From the NCBI GenBank assembly GCA_028865615.1, contig JAGWJT010000005.1, forward strand, positions 1-35,015: a stretch of DNA of 35,015 nucleotides, in the 5' to 3' direction. The DNA comes from Patescibacteria group bacterium (lineage in GTDB: Bacteria; Patescibacteriota; Minisyncoccia; Phycocordibacterales; PALSA-1337). A program made the translations under genes and the position numbers. How positions within the stretch are numbered: position 1 is the first letter of the stretch; every line of letters begins with the position of its first letter. Below are positions 1-7,028 of the stretch, piece after piece. A model generated the notes under the pieces. It searched no databases, was not told the origin of the DNA, and saw nothing but the letters and a program-made list of their open reading frames with translations.

Positions 1-2
1 AA

Positions 3-767
3 AAGCAGTCGAAAGTTACGCCGCCTAAAACCCCGCGGATTCCAGCAAAATCAGCCTCGGGAAAGACCGGCGGCAAGAAAGACGGCATCAACTGGTGGTT
101 GGTCGGGCTGGCCATCCTGATCGCTGTTGTAGCCATCGGCAGTATTGCCTATTTGTCCTTAAAAGGGCATGGGTCATTTGTTGCGATGCTGAAACATAGC
201 GCAAGCAACATAACCGCCAGCTCACCCGCCGGCAGTGGTGCCGAAAACCAATCGGCAACGGTGCCGACAATCAACGTCTGCTCAAACGTTGTGACTGATC
301 ACAGTGCCATAATCGTGGCACCGACGATCATCAACAACGCACAGACATCTGGTTTGCAGGCGGCGCCAATTCAATATGGCTCGCCGCCGCCGATCCAGAA
401 TCCCAATCCTGGATGCAGCTACAATGATCTAATGAGCATGACTAACGACGTTCCGGATGTTAGTTCGGAAACGCCCCAATACCATGCCCAAGCGACACCG
501 CAGCCTGCACCACCTCCGCAGCAGTCACTGAGCGGACCGGTTGAGCAACGAGATTACTGCTACGCAGAGCCGCCGCTAGTATGGAACCACTATGTGGACT
601 ACCCCGCCCCGGTTGGATTTCAATGGGGCTGGAGTTGGCCAAGCTACGGTGTTGGAGAGTTCGTTGGCGGCTATCATGGCGGGCGCGGTATGCACTATGG
701 TGAACACCGCCATGACAATTACAACCATGGTTCCCGGCATGACGGAGGCCATGGTCACCGTCGCTAA
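3..767 (+). CDS. Hypothetical single-pass membrane protein, 5' end outside the window; Pro/Gln-rich middle and Gly/His-rich C-terminus
   Basis: Frame 3 is open from the left edge (KQSKVTPPKTPRIPAKSASGKTGGKKDGINWWLVGLAILIAVVAIG...), so the listed start at 99 (TTG) is probably internal. One TM segment; tail GGYHGGRGMHYGEHRHDNYNHGSRHDGGHGHRR. Confidence 0.6.
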   Translation, partial: KQSKVTPPKTPRIPAKSASGKTGGKKDGINWWLVGLAILIAVVAIGSIAYLSLKGHGSFVAMLKHSASNITASSPAGSGAENQSATVPTINVCSNVVTDHSAIIVAPTIINNAQTSGLQAAPIQYGSPPPIQNPNPGCSYNDLMSMTNDVPDVSSETPQYHAQATPQPAPPPQQSLSGPVEQRDYCYAEPPLVWNHYVDYPAPVGFQWGWSWPSYGVGEFVGGYHGGRGMHYGEHRHDNYNHGSRHDGGHGHRR

Positions 768-783
768 AGCAAATGTCAAACAC

Positions 784-810
784 CCGCAGGATCGAAATTC
801 GATCCTGCGG
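784..810 (+). terminator. Strong palindromic hairpin downstream of the first CDS, probable terminator
   Basis: CCGCAGGATCGAA-A-TTCGATCCTGCGG is a perfect inverted repeat 17 bp after the stop codon; only a short T run follows. Confidence 0.55.
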
Positions 811-997
811 GCTTTCATATACGGACAAACCATGTTGCGTTTAGCGTGCAAATTCGCCAGCACAAGCTTGACTTTTATATAATAACATGCTATCATTCAG
901 CGCAGTTAAAGTACGCAGTTTGACTGCACGTTGACAACGAGAATTCAACGCAAACCGATTCCTTACTGCTATCTCGGGCAGTGTATTGGAGGTTAAA

Positions 998-1891
998 ATG
1001 AACAAAAAAACAAAAACGGCCTTAAAGACCGTGCTTGCATGCTTCATGCTGACATTGGCTGGATTGGCCGCACTGAACGGATGGTGGAATATTGAGTTGG
1101 CATACGCCGCAGTTATAATCGCTGCTACATACTTGATCTTCTATTACGCCCGCCACAAGGCAACCGCGAATAAAAGAGCACCGAAAAGGGTGGTACCCCT
1201 AAAAAGTAGCCGTTCCATCATGAGCAATCCTATCACGGGCGGCATGGTGGTATTGATAGTAGGTCTCATCATCATCGGTGGTTACGTGACATGGATGGGC
1301 AACTTGTGGGGAGCAATGTTTCTGTTTGTCGGAATAATCATAGTCGGCGCCGGATATGCATCAGGTAGTGACGAGCCGTACAAGTTACGATTGATCAAAA
1401 TCTGGAACAATCCGGTGAAAATCGGCAGCAGGTATGTTTCCGTCGCAGGAAATGTAATACTCGCCGATTACCCGCCTTTCTATCTTGGTTCAACCCAAAT
1501 AGACATGACCTGGTTCGAGCTATCGTTCAAGGATATAGACATTTTGTCGAAAGACAAAGTGCCTGCGACCGTATCGGTCGCCATTATCGGCATTCCCGAT
1601 GATGACAACCTGTTCGACTTCGACAAGGCCGGTCAGTGGAAAGGTATCGAAAAGGATATGGACAAGATCGTCAACAAGGAGACGGAGAGGGTCTGCAAGG
1701 ATGAACCGATCGAGGCTATGGCGGCCTCCAGTTCCGTCGTCTCTGACAAATTGGAGCCCATCATCAGACGATACATCACACGAGCCCGCTTCGGCTTCAA
1801 GGTCCAAATCGTCCGTGCAGACATCAAAATACCGGACGATCTCAAGAAGAAGATGCTTGGTGCCAAAGGAGCAATCTATGAAACCAAGTAA
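998..1891 (+). CDS. Membrane protein with SPFH/band-7-like C-terminal region, ending at an in-frame TAA
   Basis: ATG at 998 preceded by GGAGG; several hydrophobic segments; C-terminal ...AMAASSSVVSDKLEPIIRRYITRARFGFKVQIVRADIKIPDDLKKKM resembles SPFH/stomatin-type sequence. Confidence 0.6.
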   Translation: MNKKTKTALKTVLACFMLTLAGLAALNGWWNIELAYAAVIIAATYLIFYYARHKATANKRAPKRVVPLKSSRSIMSNPITGGMVVLIVGLIIIGGYVTWMGNLWGAMFLFVGIIIVGAGYASGSDEPYKLRLIKIWNNPVKIGSRYVSVAGNVILADYPPFYLGSTQIDMTWFELSFKDIDILSKDKVPATVSVAIIGIPDDDNLFDFDKAGQWKGIEKDMDKIVNKETERVCKDEPIEAMAASSSVVSDKLEPIIRRYITRARFGFKVQIVRADIKIPDDLKKKMLGAKGAIYETK

Positions 1892-1894
1892 CGC

Positions 1895-2146
1895 GTGACT
1901 GCCAACAAGGGCGTAGCGAAGTCTGCCGAAGCATTCATGCGGTTAGCAGGGGCACACGGGGACAGAATGAGTTTTAGCGACGCCCTAAATCAGGTCAACC
2001 AAACAAATCTGCTCGAACAGGAAAATATCCAGCGCGTGCAGATCGAATCAATCGGCAAAAATGCCGGTGCAATCAACGTGGCAAGCGTCCATGTTGGCGG
2101 TTCCGGCAAGAAACAACAATCAAACCAACAGCAAAAAACAAACTGA
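1895..2146 (+). CDS. Same-frame continuation of the SPFH-like ORF after one TAA codon; separate small ORF or 3' part of an interrupted gene
   Basis: 1895 is in the same frame as 998. The only interruption is TAA at 1889-1891. The sequence EAFMRLAGAHGDRMSFSDALNQVNQTNLLEQENIQRVQIESIG looks like a helical tail. Confidence 0.45.
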   Translation: MTANKGVAKSAEAFMRLAGAHGDRMSFSDALNQVNQTNLLEQENIQRVQIESIGKNAGAINVASVHVGGSGKKQQSNQQQKTN

Positions 2147-2157
2147 AAGGATAAATT

Positions 2158-2601
2158 ATGGAAGACAAAGACAAAAAACAAACTCCGTGGTTCAAAGTGG
2201 CAGTAACCGTAGCAATTCTTGCAATGGTGATTGCACACTATCAGAAGTCAACCGGCGAGTCGGTTGGAAATAACATACCAAAACCGACCGTCACCAGCGC
2301 TCAAGCGCCCGCGCCAAATCCTTCAACATTCACCGAGTGGATCGTGGTGACCAATGGGTATGTAACCCACAAGGACATCTACGGATACCGCGTAGTTGCC
2401 GACATGGGCATGGCCCCATTGGACACAAGGACGGACTGTCACCGGGACTGGGTGACACCGGCCGAGATCATCGCCAATCACGGACACGTGGAGCTCGGCG
2501 ATTACTCGCAATGGCAAGAATGGCGGTTCCATCAAGGAGTAACTGGGATGGAAATCGCAAAAGTCAAACTGACTTGTTTCCGCACGCCGTATCATTATTG
2601 A
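2158..2601 (+). CDS. Hypothetical protein with one N-terminal TM segment
   Basis: 147 aa ORF with AGGA upstream; N-terminal hydrophobic stretch VAVTVAILAMVIAHY. Confidence 0.55.
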   Translation: MEDKDKKQTPWFKVAVTVAILAMVIAHYQKSTGESVGNNIPKPTVTSAQAPAPNPSTFTEWIVVTNGYVTHKDIYGYRVVADMGMAPLDTRTDCHRDWVTPAEIIANHGHVELGDYSQWQEWRFHQGVTGMEIAKVKLTCFRTPYHY

Positions 2602-2622
2602 CCACGGCAGGCGAAACCAAAC

Positions 2623-2660
2623 AGACCGCAGGAGAGCAATCTCCGGCGGTCTGAATTTTT
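2623..2660 (+). terminator. Rho-independent terminator
   Basis: AGACCGC-AGGAGA-GCAA-TCTCCG-GCGGTCT stem-loop (one mismatch, GNRA-type loop) followed by GAATTTTT. Confidence 0.75.
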
Positions 2661-2679
2661 GCTCGGATTTACTTTACAA

Positions 2680-2955
2680 TCAAAACTGCCCCACTGTTCC
2701 CGCTATGATATGGATGATGCCCAAGGCGGAGAACATGATGAACATGCCTACGATGCCCCAGAATATGCTGGCCTTGCCCTTGGCATGCGCTTCAGAATCC
2801 GCCGAATTCATGACTACTTGCAACACGCCATAAGCAAAAGCCAGCAATGCTACGGCGAACATGAGCTCTACTATCGGATTGACGACGTTGGTGATGATAG
2901 GGTCGAGCACTTTGCCGAACGTGGCGGCATCTATGGTCGCGGCATTGGCTATCAT
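2680..2955 (-). CDS. Small two-TM pilin-like protein (T4SS pilin/VirB2-like architecture)
   Basis: 91 aa, two hydrophobic segments separated by a short charged loop; part of a tandem set of similar ORFs. Confidence 0.55.
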   Translation of the reverse strand: MIANAATIDAATFGKVLDPIITNVVNPIVELMFAVALLAFAYGVLQVVMNSADSEAHAKGKASIFWGIVGMFIMFSALGIIHIIAGTVGQF

Positions 2956-2961
2956 GTCAGT

Positions 2962-3327
2962 CTAGTTACCGGTAACGAAAGTCTTGACCTGCGGGAATTG
3001 GTTGACCGGAGCAGTGTTCTGGGTGCTGAACGTACCTGTCAGGATAGCTACCAAACCCCATATTGAGAGGATGACGAACAGACCGACGATGCCATATAGC
3101 AATGCCTGGCCTTTTTCTTTGCGCTTATCAGCGTTGTCCGCGGCCATGATGAACTGCACGGCGTTCCATACTATGTATATGACTCCAAGAGCTATAAGAA
3201 TGCTTATAATAGTCGTGCCGATGTTGGTCAGCTTGACAGTAAGAGAATTGAAATCATTGATCTGATTGCTCTGAGCAAAGGCAACGGAAGGAGCCAGAAC
3301 CGCTAACGTAGCTAATATTTTTTTCAT
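2962..3327 (-). CDS. Small two-TM pilin-like protein with signal peptide
   Basis: MKKILATLAVLAPSVAFAQ signal-like start, two TMs, shares (I/L)LSIWG(L/I)V(A/G)ILTGTF with the ORF at 3432-3836. Confidence 0.65.
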   Translation of the reverse strand: MKKILATLAVLAPSVAFAQSNQINDFNSLTVKLTNIGTTIISILIALGVIYIVWNAVQFIMAADNADKRKEKGQALLYGIVGLFVILSIWGLVAILTGTFSTQNTAPVNQFPQVKTFVTGN

Positions 3328-3431
3328 AGGATTATGTTTTTTGATAATTATATGCTTTTATCGCTTGACTAAGCTGATTCTCATTATATCCGACAAAGCC
3401 ATTCGAGAGAAGCCTACCCTGTGGATATTAA

Positions 3432-3836
3432 CTAGTTATGCGGAAACAGGCTTGTGAAATTCTGCCAGGAATTGAATTGGTGATTCTGGTTGCTAAGACC
3501 GAAAGTGCCGGTAAGTATGCCGACTATGCCCCATATGGACAATATGATAAAGAAACCCAAAACGCTCCACATGACATAAGTTCCAGCTTCGGCCCTGTTG
3601 GCGCCGGCTATCATGAAATACTTGATGATGAAGTATACGAATACGACCACGGATGCCGCCATCAGGACTTCCAAGGCTACGTTCAAGTAAAATACTACGA
3701 CGCCGACTACATCTGCCAAAGTCCTTGGGTTTGGATCGCTACTCTGGACCGGGATATAGGCTATCTGCGCCAGGGCCATAAAAGGTATCAGTGTCGTACC
3801 TACTGCCGTCAATGATGCTATGATCTTCTTTTTCAT
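3432..3836 (-). CDS. Small two-TM pilin-like protein, paralogue of the previous ORF
   Basis: Signal-like N-terminus; ILSIWGIVGILTGTF shared with the ORF at 2962-3327. Confidence 0.65.
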   Translation of the reverse strand: MKKKIIASLTAVGTTLIPFMALAQIAYIPVQSSDPNPRTLADVVGVVVFYLNVALEVLMAASVVVFVYFIIKYFMIAGANRAEAGTYVMWSVLGFFIILSIWGIVGILTGTFGLSNQNHQFNSWQNFTSLFPHN

Positions 3837-3855
3837 AATTGAACTATATTAATTA

Positions 3856-4416
3856 TTAATTGCCTTTCAGGGCATTGTTGGCGTTGTTGATCACTCCTGT
3901 ACTGACAGTACCTGTGGCCTGCAAAGTATTGATCACTGTCTGCACTATGATCCTGGCGCCTATGACTATAGCTACGCCTATGACGATATAGTACAGCCAC
4001 TTCTTGAGCTCATTCATGCGTTCCGGTTTGCCTTGAGCCAAGATGAACTGCAGGCCGACCCATACAAGCATGAGCACGGCGAACAAAACGGCCAGATATG
4101 ACAATATCTCCATAAAGCCGTTCACTATGCCGCCCACGGTATTGAATTTGTCGCTCAGAGGGTTTTGGAGATAAAAACTTTTATTGCCTCCGGCTCCGGT
4201 AGTCAACGAACTACCGCCAGATCCGTTTGTCAGAGAACTTCCCCCTGATCCGGTGGTAAGAGAACTGCCTCCGGATCCAGTAGTCTGTGAACTGCTCGGC
4301 GGCGTGACCAAATTGTAATACAAGCTATCAGTCTGAGCATTTGCATGCCTAACACAAAAGACAGACGTGGCAATCACAATCATTATAATCGTCAAATGAA
4401 GTAGACTGTTTTTCAT
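3856..4416 (-). CDS. Two-TM pilin-like protein with Gly/Ser/Thr repeat linker
   Basis: Signal-like N-terminus, repeats (T[T/N]GSGGSSL)n, then two TM segments. Confidence 0.6.
   Translation of the reverse strand: MKNSLLHLTIIMIVIATSVFCVRHANAQTDSLYYNLVTPPSSSQTTGSGGSSLTTGSGGSSLTNGSGGSSLTTGAGGNKSFYLQNPLSDKFNTVGGIVNGFMEILSYLAVLFAVLMLVWVGLQFILAQGKPERMNELKKWLYYIVIGVAIVIGARIIVQTVINTLQATGTVSTGVINNANNALKGN
4186..4284 (-). repeat. In-frame 27-bp tandem repeat encoding TTGSGGSSL-type units
   Basis: Peptide TTGSGGSSL|TTGSGGSSL|TNGSGGSSL|TTGAGG within the pilin-like ORF. Confidence 0.8.
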
Positions 4417-4420
4417 GATT

Positions 4421-4897
4421 TTATGCCCCGCTCAAGAACCCCGCACTGCCTGTCAGCCACGACAGTATCTGATAAACGATGAACCAAGCGGTCAGCATAA
4501 GTATAAAGCCCCAAGCCAATTTTGGGAATATGCTCTTGGCTTTCTTGATATTGTCCTGCGAACCGCTTATGTACAGGAAACCGGCATACGCGGCCCCGCC
4601 TATGGCCGCCACAACGCTCAAGATGATCATGACATTTATCAAGAATTGGATCTGGTCCATGATGCCCTTGAAATTGCACGGCTTGTAACCGGGATGCGAT
4701 GTCAGATACGGGTCTCCGGCGGGCAATTCAGGCCCGTCGCACTGGACAAGGTGGAAACTGGAATCGTTCAGTTGCACTTGCGAAGCGCTTGAATTTTGAG
4801 CGCTTGCGGTATTGGCGGACAATACGGATACCGCCACTATCAGTATGGCTATCGATGTCGTCAACCACGCAGATTTGTCTGGTCCGGCTTTATTCAT
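4421..4897 (-). CDS. Two-TM pilin-like protein with a Cys pair in its extracytosolic N-terminal part
   Basis: Signal-like start; VQCDGPELPAGDPYLTSHPGYKPCNF then two hydrophobic segments. Confidence 0.6.
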   Translation of the reverse strand: MNKAGPDKSAWLTTSIAILIVAVSVLSANTASAQNSSASQVQLNDSSFHLVQCDGPELPAGDPYLTSHPGYKPCNFKGIMDQIQFLINVMIILSVVAAIGGAAYAGFLYISGSQDNIKKAKSIFPKLAWGFILMLTAWFIVYQILSWLTGSAGFLSGA

Positions 4898-4898
4898 G

Positions 4899-6206
4899 TC
4901 ATTTGTTCTGCGCCGCCTGAAGGATTACGTCGTATTGGCTCGAAGCGTCACGAGCCGCCTGGTAAGGAGTCTTCTGGCCGCTGGTCACGGCCTGGATCAT
5001 GGAACCGAATATCTGAGTAGACTGGCTCGGGCCGGCGTCCAGCCAAGCGGACGCTACCAGGGCGGCTTTGTCGAATATGGATATGTACGGATCGCTCGAA
5101 CCGGCCGCTATGCTAGAGCGCAGGACGGATGGCAAGTACATGGTCTTCTCCAGATCGCTCAAGTATTGCGGCGAAGCCAGGGTGGCTGCCACTTGGTAAG
5201 CGGTATTGGTATTGCTAGACGCCTTGACCAGAGAGAATCCGTACATCCTGCCGTATGTGGCGGCCACGCCCCCGGATTTGAGCTGCGGCAGAGTAGTGAC
5301 GTCAAAATCAAGATTGGGATTCTTGGCCCTTATGTCGGAGATCTCCGAAGCAAAGCCGAAATAAGTAGCCAGGTTGCCGGCCAAGAATGCCGTCTTGGAA
5401 TCAGGCCAGCTCTTGTTCCAGGAATAATCCGGGTCGGCCGGGTTGATGAATTTCGTGAAAAATTGTAGAGCCGGGACGGGGCTTTGGGCGGTATTGCGGC
5501 CCGGATCCAAGGCGCTGGAAACCGTCCCGTCGGAACCGATCGCGGTGATCGGATTGCCGCTCTGCATGAATAACGAGCCCAGAAGTTCCCTGGCATTGTC
5601 GACGTTGGAGAAATCACCCATAGCTATGGCGCTTTTGGACACGGTGCCATCCTTGCTCTTGACCGTCATGGCTTTTGTAGCGGCGTCGAAATCCGACCAG
5701 TAGACAGGCGGCCGCGCTATGCCCCCCGCATTGAACATCTCGCGATTCCAGTACATAACCAAAGGATCTATGACAAAAGGTATACCCCACGATCCGTCCG
5801 GCCCTACATATATATCGCCTTCCTGGATATAAGTATCGAGGAATGTCCTCTGGGGCAAGACCGAATAAGGTATGGGGGTCAATTTGTCTTCATTGGGAAG
5901 CAGCTGGTCTGTACCGACCAGTATGGCATCGGGGCCTTGGCCTCTGGCCAGTGCGGCTATGAAATCCTGGGTAAAAGAATCAGCCGGTTCCTGAACATAG
6001 CTGACGCTAAGGCGTACGGCGGCCGTGGAATTGATGTTCGAGACATATTGGTCAAAGACGGATTTCGGGAAAGTCCCCCAGATAGTCACCGTGGGCAGCT
6101 GGTTCAATGTGCCGTTGTTCTTGTACGTAGCGAAGACCGCCACGCCGGCAACGATGAATACCACGAATATACCGAGGATTATGAGTTGGAATTTGGATAT
6201 CTTCAT
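4899..6206 (-). CDS. Extracellular solute-binding protein (ABC sugar-binding, family 1-like)
   Basis: Start reassigned from 6512 to ATG at 6206 (MKISKFQLIILGIFVVFIVAGVAVF). Body has VTIWGTFP, DAILVGTDQLLP, IPFVIDPLVMYWNREMFNAGGIARPPVYWSDF typical of family 1 solute-binding proteins. Confidence 0.8.
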   Translation of the reverse strand: MKISKFQLIILGIFVVFIVAGVAVFATYKNNGTLNQLPTVTIWGTFPKSVFDQYVSNINSTAAVRLSVSYVQEPADSFTQDFIAALARGQGPDAILVGTDQLLPNEDKLTPIPYSVLPQRTFLDTYIQEGDIYVGPDGSWGIPFVIDPLVMYWNREMFNAGGIARPPVYWSDFDAATKAMTVKSKDGTVSKSAIAMGDFSNVDNARELLGSLFMQSGNPITAIGSDGTVSSALDPGRNTAQSPVPALQFFTKFINPADPDYSWNKSWPDSKTAFLAGNLATYFGFASEISDIRAKNPNLDFDVTTLPQLKSGGVAATYGRMYGFSLVKASSNTNTAYQVAATLASPQYLSDLEKTMYLPSVLRSSIAAGSSDPYISIFDKAALVASAWLDAGPSQSTQIFGSMIQAVTSGQKTPYQAARDASSQYDVILQAAQNK

Positions 6207-6727
6207 CTTCGTTGGAATATCATGCCGTAATGATGCTCTCCCGCTCCGAACGACTGGTCTAGCAGGAAGCCGTTGCGCTCGAACATACCCTGGGCCTTCA
6301 CGGAAGGTACGACGGTCTTGGGACCGAGCGGGCTGACTTCGCTCCAGTCTATGAGCATGGCCTTGCCGCCGGGCTTCAGGATCCGTTTCAATTCCAAGAT
6401 GAAATTGTCCTGCAATTGGACCGGTATCTGGAAGAGCACATTGGATGCTACGGCCCTGTCTGCTATGCCTTCGCGCAGTTTCGTACCGCCGATCTTCTCG
6501 GCATTGCCCCATACCACCTCGATGTTGTGCAAGCCCTGGGCTTGAGCCACGGAACGGAGGCGTTCGAGGAGGTCCTTCTGGACGTCTATGGCATATATAT
6601 GGCCGCTAGGCCCGACTCTCCTTGCGGCTTCAAGGCTGTAAAAACCGGAACCGGCCCCTATGTCGGCGACTTTCATGCCGTCAGTCAATCCTAGTCTGGC
6701 TATATTGGTTGCTGGATCCGAGAACAT
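6203..6727 (-). CDS. Class I SAM-dependent methyltransferase
   Basis: VADIGAGSGFYSLEAARRVGPSGHIYAIDV motif I and downstream LKPGGKAMLIDW; stop overlaps the next start (ATGA). Confidence 0.85.
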   Translation of the reverse strand: MFSDPATNIARLGLTDGMKVADIGAGSGFYSLEAARRVGPSGHIYAIDVQKDLLERLRSVAQAQGLHNIEVVWGNAEKIGGTKLREGIADRAVASNVLFQIPVQLQDNFILELKRILKPGGKAMLIDWSEVSPLGPKTVVPSVKAQGMFERNGFLLDQSFGAGEHHYGMIFQRR

Positions 6728-6804
6728 AGTGCATTTATTTTACCATGAATTGAGCGCCCGGTATCCAAACTCGCTGTGGACAAGGGATGACCATTGCGTG
6801 AATT

Positions 6805-7012
6805 GGAACCGAGCCGACAAAGCCTTCCTGACGCGCAACACCGGGCAAACATTCCGCCCAGCTCCAACACAAAGTGCTTTTGTGGTAAGCCAAGCAGGTG
6901 GTACCACGTTGCGTTGTCGCAAGACGGAACGTTTGTCCGGTGTTGCCATATATCGGCCCCACCTGCTGGCGGGGCCTGCGAAGTGTCAGTCAGGCCTTGT
7001 CGGCTCGGTTCC
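6805..7012. repeat. Nested inverted-repeat element (~208 bp), possible MITE-like or structured RNA element
   Basis: Outer arms 6805-6832/6985-7012 (28 nt, 3 mismatches). Inner arms 6835-6856/6925-6946 (22 nt, 2 mismatches). Hairpin GGCCCCACC-TGCT-GGCGGGGCC at 6955-6976. Confidence 0.8.
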
Positions 7013-7028
7013 CTTTCAAGCTCGATCC

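Noticed and set aside
460-896. Minus-strand and alternate-frame ORFs over the first CDS
   Set aside because: They overlap the better-supported plus-strand membrane protein and show no domain or start signals.
4899-6512. Full 537-aa extent of the solute-binding ORF, with start at 6512
   Set aside because: The first ~100 residues overlap the methyltransferase in another frame and look non-coding; the signal-anchor start at 6206 with an ATGA overlap is more plausible.
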